Source of the DNA: Metopolophium dirhodum
Taxonomy: Eukaryota; Arthropoda; Insecta; Hemiptera; Aphididae
Assembly (NCBI RefSeq): GCF_019925205.1
Contig: NC_083564.1
Coordinates: forward strand, 26,636,447 to 26,700,446
Length of the DNA: 64,000 bases
Reading direction: 5' to 3'
Each line of letters begins with the position of its first letter. The first letter of the stretch is position 1. Of the stretch, positions 51,248 through 64,000 are shown piece after piece. A model generated the notes under the pieces. The model was not told the DNA's origin. It worked only from the letters and a program-made list of their open reading frames with translations, and did not search any database. The translations under genes were made by a program, and so were the position numbers.

Positions 51248-52240
51248 TAGAGAGAGTAAGGAATAAAACCAAAAACAAGTGAAAAAAAGAAAAAATGCAA
51301 CATGTGTCCGTTTGTATGTTTTGTATAATATTAACGCCCACCGTAGTCGTTTGTGCACGTGGAGTCCTTGGAAAATACTGCTAAACGACGTACACACTAT
51401 ACACACACTGTTTTGTTTTACTATTCCTTTGGAGTTTGGACCCACATTCAAAATAGAGAAACAAATCCGATGTCTGTCTTTTAAAACGAAATGAAGAATA
51501 AAACGTTAACAAACTTGACTTTCTAATATTTAAATGAAGCATCGTTTCAAATTTTATAACAATACAATACAATAAATGCTAAGATACTAATTCATTAGGT
51601 GCATATAGCAACAAGTCCATAGTATAATATTAAATATATATACCTCTTATTATAATAATATAACCATATAGGAGTAAACTCATTACTTCTAAATACAATA
51701 AATTAAAATACAATTAGAAAGACATTTTTTTTTAAACTTTGATAACGAGCTATTTTAAATATAGTATTTGTATAGCCGTATAGGTAACTGCGTATTTAAT
51801 AATTATGTTACTATTTTCAATTTTTAATTAGGTACATATTATATATTACAACGAGATAAAACGAAAACACATTTTAGCTTAATAAGCAATACTCATAATT
51901 CAGAAACAAACATCTATACTGAATCGAAAAATTAATATTTTTACACCACAAAAATGGTAATTTATGCGTTCGAGAAATTCTAAATTCTAAATAAATTATT
52001 ATTACATTAAAAATTATTCATACAAATATGTTTAATATGTTATACTGTTATATAGATGCTCACGTGTTATTGCGAAAATTGTAAAAATAATATTTATATA
52101 CAAATTGAGATTAACAGTATGTGAATACAAACACGTGTATCTCTCGGCTTTGTTTGGATATTATACTTAGCGTTTATGATCATTATGGGTGTTGATTGTT
52201 GTATTTTGTGTAACGTCTGAATTATAATATGAAGACAGTT
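46831..52240. other. AT-rich, no confident gene
   Basis: A GC-richer patch at 48250-49150 could be a promoter or a distal serpent-like leader exon, but no splice-phase match was found. TTGCGCCACTG at 49874-49884 resembles a hAT-like terminus. Confidence 0.4.
51210..51244. repeat. GA dinucleotide microsatellite
   Basis: Uninterrupted GA units, followed by a degenerate GA-rich stretch to about 51256. Confidence 0.9.
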
Positions 52241-52533
52241 GATTTTGAGCGGAGACGTTCTAACCAAGATTACCTAACAATTATTTTAATAATAATATTG
52301 AAATTATAACAAATGTTCATATTTTTTCCCTGTTATTTTAAAAAGTACTAAGAAATTTCTACTTTTAATCCACCAAAGTACAAACCAGAAATCGTATTTT
52401 CTACCAGAGATCTTCCTCGAAATTTGATGATCGGAGCATTTTTTTCTACTAAAAAAGTGTTTTCAAAAATAAAAATAAAATAAAAAAAACACATCGTTGT
52501 TAAATCAGTTCATTCATTGCTCCACTCAGAATC
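52241..52533 (+). mobile_element. TIR element, copy 2
   Basis: The left end GATTTTGAGCGGAGACG (52241-52257) faces the inverted right end GCTCCACTCAGAATC (52519-52533). It has the same orientation and layout as copy 1 but is shorter and diverged, without coding capacity. Confidence 0.7.
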
Positions 52534-55500
52534 TAAAATTTGATAGTTTTAAATAACATCTGATAAAATATACTTAATTTCAAATGTAACCACTTTAAAT
52601 TTCTAGGCACATAAAAACTATTCAACTCCCCATATTAAATTACTCTGAAATTGTGTTTACATAGTTATTAGGGTATTGTTACTTAATCTTATGTAAATGA
52701 TTAATGAACAATATTTTATACGTTTATATAAACTACTAAATAGATAACCCATTCAACCTTTCAAATATTTCTTAGAAGTAAAAACTTATTCATTTTTATT
52801 AACCACAGGTCTCAGTTGATTTTTTTTTTTTTACTTATTGTAGTGAAAAATATCTCGCATCTTAAAAGCTCTATATAGTTACGTGCCTACCTATTATTAA
52901 TTAATCTTTTTATATTACTATTTGGTTAAAAGAGGCATTTGAATAGAATTTAAATATTACATGATATTTAAAGTCTCCCAATAATTGAATAGTTGTATTG
53001 AAAAATAGGGCTGAACATTATTTTACTGTGTTGCATATTTGCATTTATACAAAATTAGAGAAGACAATAATTTTAATATGAATACTAAAAATAATTTATA
53101 AAAATCAGTGTTGCACTTGAAATATCAGTATTATTTCGTACATATATTATAAAATGAAATTATATATAAAATAAAGAGTAACAAAAGATTTTTCAATAAA
53201 TTAGATTGTGTTTGAACAAAAATAAAAATGACTACTATTTAATTTATTATACATTCTAATATTAACTAAGAATTTTTAGTTCATCGTATTTTTCACTCAC
53301 TATAGTGAAAATAAATAATTTAGCTTAGAGTGCTAATTTGACAATTATTTTAATTTTTTTTTTGTAAATTTACACGTACGACCTTCACTGGAAACTATTG
53401 TTTTTGTATAGATCTTATCATTAGGAAAACTGTCAACTTTTCTACCTAAAATTATCGTCTACCCACGTAGGTAATATTTTAAACATAATTTAACTGAAAA
53501 TGAATTATAATTATCTGCACAAAACAAATTATTATTATATTAAAATGTAAATTCGTTCTATGATATAAGTATATTACTACGCTACTAAATAATTTTCTCC
53601 CTACTACTCCTCTTCCACCTATCGGTCGCAGACGGTAAAAAAAATTGTTGGGCTACCGTTTCTAGTTGCGCGACAAGTAGGTACACACGTATAGGAATGC
53701 GACAGTTGACCTTGGTTACTCTGCAAGCAGTAACGCCAGGCTGGATACCTTGGCGCACGTAAGCGAAAATATGATGAACATATTATTATTGTTGACAAGT
53801 AGAAAGTTCATGAAAAATAATATCTAATATTGTATTTTATGTAATTTGAATTAAAACAAACTAACAAAAATAATAATAACTACCTATATTATGCTATATA
53901 CAAGGCACTTAATTAAGATTCCGAATATTTTTAAATAGGTTGAGTTTTAATAATGATTCAAATGAATGATGAACATATTAAAGCTCAAAAAGTAAATATA
54001 TTTCAATAGGTATTTAAATAAAATTCAAGAATCTAAAATTATTATAAATAAACCTTCATCTAGAGAAAATATTAAATTAGTTTTATAAAACCGTGTATTT
54101 TATTTTATTTGTTTACAGAATTATGAAAAAAATATGAGTAAACATGTTGAACGGAACCAGCAGAATAATCATTATTCGTAAGTAAATATTTTAATTAGAA
54201 ATTAATTACAAAATATATTATAATATATTGTTGTAAGTTTCAAATGTTATTTATTTATATTAAATTATTATATCATACATATAAATTCGTAATTATAGAG
54301 CTAAAATTTCAAATCATATAAAAAAGGTATTTTTATATATTTATATTTTATAATATACAAATATAGGTATAATTATTAGAGTATTATAATATGTTTCAAT
54401 TCACATTTTATTTACTATACTTTATATATATAAGCATCAGTTTATTTTTGTTTTATATTTCCATCAACTACTGCAGTAATCTAGTTCTAAAATATGGTTG
54501 TTGATTCATGATATTTATTAAAGCTTAAAACTATTATATTCAACAATATCAGTTTTTAGTCATAATATATAAATTACGATCGAACATATTAACACGCCTG
54601 TTTGTGTTGTAGTATAAATATTAATTTCAGGCGTTAGTGCTCAATTTAGGTTTTTTGATAGTTAGTATAGTTACCTATAGGCTATAACTTTATTGTCTAT
54701 AATAATAGTAAAATACGTTACGTATACGGTATACAGATGCATATTTGATAAACGAATTCATTTTTATTAACCAAATATTGGCGTAAGTACATAACTTTTA
54801 ATGTAATATGATAATAATTAACTTTAAATAGTACATGTAGTGTTTATTAAATATTCTTGTAATATAATATACATTATACAACAAAACACTTAAATTTTAA
54901 GAAAGTAATAATTCATTACATTGTTCTTTATCACATTTATTTTAGAATATAATTGTTTATTCCAGTATTAAACTTTTGTAAATATGAATAACGATACTAC
55001 TAATAAATATTGATAATTAAGTGATGGTTTTTTCCTAATATTTGAATTAATTGAACTTTACTTTTTATAATACTATAGAAGTAGATTATTTGTAAAATAA
55101 ATTTAAAAACTCAACTCAGAAGAATTATGATTCCACAAAATACCTAAGTTTATTCGTGTTTATAACATTAAAAATATAACAGTAAATATCACATGATTAC
55201 TCTTCTGTTCTTCATGTCCTCGACTTAAAATCGTTAGCTAATTGAAGGATTGATTGTAATCTTGTGTTTTTGTTTAAAATTATTATTAACTCCGATAAAA
55301 ATGCTCTAGCATTATTCTGTAATATACTATTTCTTTGTCGCTCCTCGGAACCTTCGCCATTCCCCTATTTCCTTACCCATCCCCCTCCCATTAATTTGTC
55401 CTACACGTTATCTAAAAAACAATCATTTTTACAGGATGATGAACTTGGCCAATGAGGACCCATCATTCCTCATTTGATCTATTCTTATTAGTTATTAGCA

Positions 55501-58000
55501 CGATTAAAGATAGTACTATCTATAGCCGTGGTCGTTATTTATTACTATTAAAAGTATTGTAAATATTAGTAATATTATATTATTTAATCATAATTTTCTC
55601 AATATTTTTTACAAATTTTTAATCCAGTAGCTGACGATATGTAAAGGATTTTTTTTCACAACAAGCAAAAGTGATGTGGATTTATAAAAAAAATATCGGG
55701 AAAAAAAATTGAATTTACAATATTTGAGACCGGGGGCTCGCGTGAAGTGGCCATCTATTGATTGAACTTCACAAAACTAATGACCAATACTAATCTATGC
55801 CCAACAAATTTACCAATATTAATAAACAATAACACATCAATAACGTGCATCAATAAATCGGTCAGTACATATAGTTATTGAAGTCCCTTGAACCGTATAG
55901 TACGTGTGACGACTGGTCTTTGAATGGGATCTGAGCAAGTGCGCGAAACGTCACGTACCACCGACGTTCCGTTACCCATAAGACGGAGATGTATTACCCA
56001 TACCGTGCAGGTGCACATATTGAACCGAACCATTAAAAATAAAACATTATTGTGGGAAAAAGACTAAAGAGAAAGAAATACGTGTAATATTATTACCGAG
56101 TCGCAAAACAAACACGCTCGGCAGAAGAGTTTCTCTCTCATTTCAATAATTTGACGCATGTAGTTATTGGTAATAGGTACTGTTCAACTACAGGGGTCAT
56201 AATAATTATTATGGCAATAAAACTTCAGAATAGCTGATCATGTAGTCGAAGCTGTAATAATATTTTTTTCCCGACTTCAAAGAAATAATTTTTTTCCAAC
56301 ACAGCTAAGCGATTAATTCCTTTACCATAACCACAACTATTTATACTAAAATAATTAATTAAAATAAGCACATTTGGAATATACTAATTAGAGAATATGT
56401 TAGGTAGCGATAAGCTTGATCACCAATTAAGTTGCAAGAGGAAATATTACACTGTAGTCGGCCAGAGTTGTTTTTGCAATTATATGGAATAATTATAATC
56501 ATTTTCAATAAACCAAACATTTTAAACTCGTAGTTTTGAAGCATGCCTACCTGAAGACTAATATATTGTTAACCCTCAACAAAATATAAATAATTTTTTA
56601 CTTACTATACGTACACGTATCTAAACCAAAAAGTAAGATTGTTAAAATAGTTTACACCACATATAATAAAAGATGAATACAGAAAAATATGTAATACATC
56701 AAAACATAACCAACGCATTTATTTAATAATTTACTTCCCATTTTTGTATATAAAAATAATGAGCATAGTAAATATTTAATGCCATGTTATATTATACACA
56801 AATAAAATATATGAAATAATAATCAAAAAGATAAGTGGGAAGGTCATAAAGGTTATAGGTGGCAAAAAAGCAAAAAAAAAAATAATGAGTAGTCAAACCT
56901 TCAAACCAAAAAATATTAAAGTTTATACACTCGGTAAGTTATATTATAATACACATATAACTAATACATTTATTTATGTGTTAAAAAGATATTTATTCAA
57001 ATTATATTTTATAAGTTGTTTTTATCTTTATGATTTTTAAGTTTATTACTTTTTTTTAATCAAAACATAGTTTTTAGTTTTATATTCTAAAGCAAACTAC
57101 TTTTCTGAGAATTTTTATTATGTTATATATTTTTATTTATAAAAATCGAATTTTTAACGATTAGTTAATTAGTTATTATACGCCTTATAGGTAAGTAGGT
57201 ACTCAAAAGTATTTAAAGTTTAGATGAGCTTCTGATCGGAGTAGCACAGGGGTATCTAAATACTAATACGCAGAAGAATATAACATAACATTTAATATGA
57301 AACTGAAAATGAATAGTAAACATTTCAAATAATATAAAAAAACTTATTTTAAAAAATTGTAATACTTACTTTTTAATACCTACTTTTTGAGATAACGGGT
57401 GTTTACTGTTGAATATTCATTATCCTCCCAATAATCCATCTAAGACTCAATTATTAATTTTATTTTTCAAATTATTTCTAAAAAATAAACATTAAGTTAA
57501 TAACCTAAATTAAAATTGTCTAGAATCGTTGATTATATTGTAATAAATTCATTGAGTTTTTGTGTTTAAAATTAAACATTATATTTAACAAAATTATAAA
57601 TTTTCGTATCAAGAGTAACAATTATACGCTTATAGAAACTAAACTATTACGATTAGGCTATCAGTTTAAATCGAAAGATAAAAGAAGTAGGTACCTTTGT
57701 TTGTTTACATTATAATCAGTATAAAAACATAATACTAAACATATAATATATTATGTATGAATATGATAAGTAATTACTAATAATCTTTACCTAATTGTAA
57801 CAAACCATTAAACCGATGTATACATCTATATCTCTACTTTAAAATTTGAAATAACAAAATTTATGGGGTTTGCATAAGAACTTACCGTAATCCACATCAT
57901 TTTATCTCACTAAATTTGCAAGCTATTGTAATATAGGAAATATATGGTTTATTAGTATAATACACAATAATACATATTTTACTTATATTTATTAATTTCA
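52534..58000. other. AT-rich, no confident gene
   Basis: GC-richer islands at 53590-53760 and 55880-56130 stand out. The second could hold a short distal exon (see findings). Otherwise nothing was recognised. Confidence 0.4.
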
Positions 58001-58286
58001 GATTCTATATGGAGTGATAATGAATGTATTGATTATAATTGTGTGTTCTAACAACGCTTTTTCTAGTAAAAAAAATGCTCTTATTATCAACTTTGGTCTT
58101 TGATGGAGGTTTTTGATAAAAAATTGGATTTAGTATTGATACTTTTAAGAGGTAAAATTGAAAATTCTCAGTGCTATTTAAAATACACAAGGGGGGGGGG
58201 GGGATATGAATATAAGTTAAAATAGTAATATTATTATTAAAATAATTGTTTGGATACAAAAAAGTTGGCCGTCTTCACTCAGAATC
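58001..58286 (-). mobile_element. TIR element, copy 4 (reverse orientation)
   Basis: The right boundary CGTCTTCACTCAGAATC (58270-58286) is the inverted left end of the family. The left boundary GATTCTATATGGAGTGA (58001-58017) matches the other end of copy 2, and interior words near 58220 match copy 2 near 52290 on the opposite strand. It has gained a G run at about 58191-58203. Confidence 0.65.
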
Positions 58287-60459
58287 ATTTTTCACCGTAT
58301 ACAATGATTGGATTTAAATTTAATACATTCGTAACAGTGTCTATTCGCAATTACGAACACTCGACATTTACTATAATACAGCAAAGTGAGTACCTAGTAC
58401 CTACTTTCCCCTTTTTGTATATTTAAATATAATATACGTTTATATTAAATTAATTTAAAAATTATTAACAAAGTATAGAAAAACCTTAGTTAAAAACCGT
58501 TTATATTTCGAAAATCCTTTTTAAAATCCATGGATAAGATTGGATGAGTAGAATACTAAAATATTGATATTATAATATAATATAAAATCATTGTATACAG
58601 GTTAGGTTGGTATACATAAAAGTATACAGGGTTATAATTATATTATTGTTCGTTTGAAAGTAAGTTTATACAAATCTATTGAAATATATATATATTATGA
58701 TTTAAAATAACTAAGCTTTAAACAAATATAAAGAAACTTAGTAAAAAATTAATAACATTTTTAAAAGACGCTACACGCGTATGTAAACCTTATAAGTTAT
58801 AACCTTATCTAGTGCCTACCTACCTTCCTATGTAGGTACTAGGTATATAATAATATATACAAATGTAAATAATTAATAACAAAAATTGTATTTAACTTTT
58901 TTTAGCTTCCTAACTATATGATTACTTTTTTCTTAATGTTACAATATAAAACTACATTTAAGAAGTATTCATATTATTATTGATTATATAATATTAAAAT
59001 TATAAATTAAAGAATCATTAATTAATAGTACCTATATATTCATATCAATATATAATAATAAGATAAAAGATGTGTGTTTTTCGTTCATATTCTGGATTTT
59101 TTCCATCAAATTGCTAGAATATTTTTTACCATTCAGATTGAATGTTATTCAAATGTTTTAGCTTACACTTTACAGAACCGAATCGGTTAATTGATGTTAA
59201 TGGATTAATTAATATATTAGTTTTTGAGGTTAGAAAAATAAAATAAAATAAATATCAAATAATTAACTTGCAAATATCCATTTATATGCTCTTTATGATG
59301 GCTAACATGAATCCGAAGTCTATAATAGTGCGGACCTCTCTATTCGTGTACTTACTTATAGTACGTGCATGTGTATTTAAGACTAAAAGATCAAAGATCA
59401 TCCCTCTCATTCAACACGCAACGCATTAAAGATGACGCCCAAATAGATTTTATGTAATTAAATCGACTGTAAATAATTCAGATTTTTATTTTATTTTCCT
59501 TGTACACAGCACAAAATCATAATTTTCTATCCAATTAAAAATAACTGATAAGAGATTTTGTACTTATAATAATGACCATCATGGATCCCAGCAATAGATC
59601 CCAGACAAACCGCATTCATTATATACGCACGTATAATATTCAAGTATATATTTTTAATTGACTTCTTATCTATAGCGGACTAATTTTAATTTAATAATAA
59701 TAGCAAACATACACACTACTCCTAAATTTATATTTGAAAATTACGCTGAGCTTTAACAATATTCATTATAGAATCAAGAAAATCCGCAAGATCTGTGTTT
59801 TCCACAGGTCAATAATTATGAATTTCACTCTACACTAGCAAATTGTTAATTTAAAATAAAATTACGTCATTATAGGTACTAAAATGAGACTTTTTTAACT
59901 GATAATACCAACTAAACCAACGTGCACCTATATATAATTCAGATTGAATAGTTAATAAAACATACACGTAGTGTGATAATTTTAATACCTAAATAAACAT
60001 AAAAATATTACCCAATATTTAAAAAAATATACGTAGTAAAATAAAATAAGAATAAGAATTCGTATACAAAATTATTAATGTTAATTTTTAGAATTAATAT
60101 ATTATTTGTTTACAATTAATAAGTATAAAATGAAACATATATTATACAATAAACATGTTATTAAAAATACTATAATTAAATTTGCAAACTGTAGATAGTT
60201 ATAAATCATGATTTAGTTTTAGAAGTGTCTTGCAAAAGTAAGAATATGAGATAAATGGAAACCATTTTATACATTAATATATTGTGCCTTAACAATAAAT
60301 AGTTGTTTCTTCTCATTATTATAACATAGAATACATTTTTCAATAGTTTATAAACTTCATCAAATTAAACACACAATATCAAAACACATAGCCAAAATTA
60401 TCAATAAAGAACAATCATCAACCACCGTAGAGTATCTAAGCCACGGGTAATACAATTTT
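58287..60459. other. AT-rich, no gene seen
   Basis: No open frame, RNA gene or clear repeat boundary was recognised. Confidence 0.45.
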
Positions 60460-60790
60460 CAATCAAGTTAAATGGCAAACGCACTGGAAAAAAGTAAACC
60501 TGAACTATAAGGGAAATAAAAACCACACAAAGCATGTGAAAAGCAAACTCACGAATTAAAAATATAAGACAAAACAATACTGAATAGACCAAAAATCGGA
60601 CATATCAGAAAAAGTAATAACACACGTTTTTCTAATGGAAAAATAATATAGACCAATATGTGAAACCAATGGAGTAACCCTTACCATCAAACACATACTG
60701 AAAGAATATTGCAAATGTAATACAAATGTAATATACCTAGTACCTTGGATTCAAACCTGGAACCGGATCCAAAACAACAACCAGAATAAG
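60460..60790 (+). pseudogene. Non-LTR retrotransposon relic (RNase H / C-terminal end)
   Basis: Broken frames read KWQTHWKK, then THVFLMEK, then PICETNGVTLTIKHILKEY. This order resembles the C-terminal part of Jockey-like LINE polyproteins (end of RNase H, then a Cys...IKHIL motif). Several stops and frameshifts make it a dead fragment. Confidence 0.6.
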
Positions 60791-63700
60791 TATTTAATAT
60801 TTTTATAAAAATCTAAATTGTACGTGTAATCTAAAAAAAAAATATATAAAATAGTTAAATATTTAAAAACTAATGGGCTGTCATGATGCCAAAGATGAAT
60901 TTTTGATCAATAAAAAAAAACAATATCAAATTCAATATTTAAATAAATATGATAATAAAATTAATAATTCATGAGTACATTTTTATTAGTAAGTACTACA
61001 AATAGGTATTTAAAATCAATTTTTTACTGATTACATTGAACAAATAATAAGTATTAAAATAATTGTATTGATTAGAATTATTATAATATCTACATAAATA
61101 AATAATCTTTTTTAAAATTAATTTTATTAGTTTAAATAACCTCAGATATTTGTATTTTATCATTATTTTTTTTTTTTTAGTATTTATTTATAACAAATTA
61201 GGTTAAGCATCCATGTTGATATAATCATTATTATTTTTTGCATTGTTTACATATTTAAATTTATTTTAAATATATGATGGTTAAGACAAGAATATTGAAT
61301 GAAAAAATTATATTTTATTTCTTTAATAGCAATTTTATTTTAAATCTGGTTTAAATGTATATAATTATCAGCACTTGATTCATTACTAAAATGTTCAAAC
61401 TAACCGTATTCACTCTGTATAAATTATAAATATAAACATTATACCTGCCACATATAACAATTATATTCTACCTTTGAAATGAATATTTTAATAAATTGCT
61501 TAAATAATGAAAAATTAATTAATATTATCAGTTCTAAAATACTTATAATTTGTTGATTTCAATAGTTTAGTTTTGTACACATATTTTATGTCATTACGTG
61601 TAAGAATTGTATTATTGTTTCCAGTTAAGTACAAATAACTATATTGGACGAGGAGGGGGTCAGTGTATAAAACTTAACTCATGTCCAAAAAATAATTGTT
61701 TCAAAATATTAATAATGCTTTAAAAAAAAACTCATAAGTGTATGAAAAAATGTTGATGTGAGGGTGTTTATAAAGGGTTAAAATGCCTTTGTTTAAATAG
61801 CCACCTATATACTATACCATGGTACATGGTATAAGTTGTTACGATTGCAATAATCGCGTTTTACTATCATTGCATGGACCACCAGGTCATTACAGCAAAA
61901 AAAGAAAATTAAATCTAACGCTGTAAATATAAGTTCACGCCAAACAAGCAAAAACTCATTGAAAAGTGGGCTTAGAGTAAAAACACATACCTACCTACCT
62001 ACTATGAAATGTATAGAGAGCAGTATTTTGGTAGTTAAATTATTATATATTAAAATAAGATAAAAAATTAATCGATAAAAAATTTACAAAAACGAATAAC
62101 TATTACCATTTAATATAAATACTAGTATATTTTATTATCAATGCTAATACCTATTTCAAAAACGCTGATGGACAACCCGTCTCGTAATTATTGTTATCTA
62201 TACATTTTATAATACATTTTTTTACTTAAAAACCGCTTGTTAATGTTGTATTGTTCTATTTTTGCGTGAACATGTTTTTACCGGTGAAAATTATGGTTAT
62301 TAACTAAGTGATGATGAAATCGGCAATTAGATCTTTTGTCTATATCTTATGTATCATAAACTATAGTGATTATACTATAGGGAATATATCAAACTCGAGC
62401 ATTACCACTGCTTTTGTGATATGATAAATAAGTATTATAAATTATAATGAAATGAGTAGAAATTCGAGTATGAATATGAACATTACTATCTATATTTTCA
62501 AGATTGTTCTAAAATGTCTTTAAAAAAAAGGCCATGGAGTCATGGAGGGTTTTGACCACCTACATTCTTCTTTTGTACACCATGTGGCTATGTCACTAAT
62601 TGTTTTACATAGATAAGTATATAATATACTGTAATCATAATTCATAATGTTTAATAATACAAGCAATAGTTTATAGTAGCTATAGTTTAAAGATAAACTC
62701 TAAATATAATATCAATAACATAAGAATCACATTTCTTGATATTTTCTGTAGTTTTATAAACAATAAAACATTTTATTTTATGTATACTAAGCCTAATAAC
62801 GTGTTACATATTATAATATTTTAAATGTATGATTTCAATAAAAAAAAAAATAATATGTTCAAAAAATCATTCAAACTGATACACAGAAAATGGTAATAAA
62901 CAGTAAATAGTAATAATATTAATTATTAAACATACGTATTGTAATTTAAGTAGTATTGCTAGTTAAGAAAAAATAAATCTTGACTAGTTTTTAAGCTTGG
63001 CCACTAGGGCATTCAGTTTTTATTGCATTTGTTAATATATTATGTAAATATAATTCTTTTGAAATACAGTTTTAAATACAAATATTATTTTAATATTTAA
63101 AATGTACGCTGTGTGCTGTATTTAAATGTTCACATATTGTTGTAATAACACAATCAGTTATAAAATGTTCTAACAATTAGCTTTAATGGTTAGATTTACC
63201 ATCCTATGTGCAGCACTGTTATTATAAATGCCGCTTTTATTTGTAATCGTGCCCGAACATTTGAACTCTCTTATCTATAATGACGGCCTGTGTTCGATGT
63301 TCTGACGTCATCGTTTTTTTTCCTATCTCACTTCACGTGTGTAAATATTATACATAGGTATACTATATATATATATATAATACATATATACAACTCAATG
63401 AGAAAAGGACACCCATTAATTAGCCTAATATTATATTATTTACTTATTTAAATTCTTTTAAAACCAAAATGTATTAAGACACCGAATGTAGTGGAAATAA
63501 ATGATTTAAAAAATGCTCAAATAGTCGTATAATCAAATTAAACACGAATACATAGTGACTTGTGACTAAAAATATCATTACATTTAACATTACATTACGT
63601 CTTAACGATCATTAAAAACCCACTGAAATTGCAACAAATATAACGTTATTACATCTGACATCGTTTTAATGACATAAAACTACGTATTTTCTGTTCATTG

Positions 63701-64000
63701 AAGGAATTTATGTAAATGTTATATTAGTCAATTATACAGCGACTTATAAGCAAAGATATTGACTATTCGCCTATACTTCATAAAAATACATAATACATAG
63801 GACATAGTTAGTACCAAAGCACTTCAAATTATATTTTTGTCGAATCCATCCTAATTTAAAAAATATTTGAACACAAAACAAGAAATGATTTGCCCTCCAA
63901 GCGAACAGTCAATAACGAATTTTGTTTTTATTAATATTATGTATAATATTTTTTCTTTCCCTCTCTCACTAGAAACGTTCCATGAACTTTGCACCGCGTT
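60791..64000. other. AT-rich, no gene seen
   Basis: Nothing supported. A modestly GC-richer patch lies at 63230-63320. Confidence 0.45.

Noticed and set aside
1..64000. CRISPR arrays, bacterial operons, phage genes or rRNA
   Set aside because: No direct-repeat arrays with spacers, no operon-like gene packing and no rRNA-like blocks; the gene structure is eukaryotic.

Overview
The window looks like insect nuclear DNA, most likely from an aphid or close hemipteran. It is very AT-rich, coding exons are split by large introns with GT..AG borders, microsatellites and short DNA transposons are common, and the short palindrome TAGGTACCTA recurs. No tool was run. All exon borders below were read by eye from splice consensus, reading phase and domain continuity.

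The only genes I can support are two GATA zinc-finger transcription factors in tandem on the minus strand. The downstream one (CDS 11442 to 3180, seven coding exons, 624 residues predicted) has two divergent GATA fingers, a 36-glutamine tract and a long low-complexity N-terminus; I call it GATAe-like. The upstream one (core CDS 29363 to 22341) is serpent-like. It has two exons with identical splice phases, one carrying the N-terminal GATA finger and one without it. This is the layout expected for serpent isoforms with two fingers or one. A 1.4-kb Gln/His/Asn/Ser-rich exon at 40465-41890 joins the serpent core in frame across an 11-kb intron and probably gives a long N-terminal isoform. Insect GATA factors of this class (serpent, GATAe, pannier) are known to be linked in Drosophila, so the window probably samples that cluster.

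Layout: 1-3179 is 3' flank with a foldback element; 3180-11442 is the GATAe-like gene; 11443-15400 is its probable 5' leader and promoter zone, with a cluster of GATA sites; 15400-22340 is intergenic with two small DNA elements; 22341-29370 is the serpent-like core; 29371-40464 is a large intron with a candidate alternative first exon and GC-rich stretches; 40465-41890 is the long N-terminal exon; 41891-64000 has no confident exon and holds a hAT-like element with an 8-bp target duplication, a hAT transposase relic, a tRNA-derived SINE, two copies of a TIR element and a LINE relic.

The two genes encode nuclear DNA-binding proteins of the same family. In insects serpent acts in blood cells, fat body and endoderm, and GATAe acts in endoderm and midgut downstream of serpent. 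The clustered GATA sites upstream of the GATAe-like gene would fit such cross-regulation, but that is inference.
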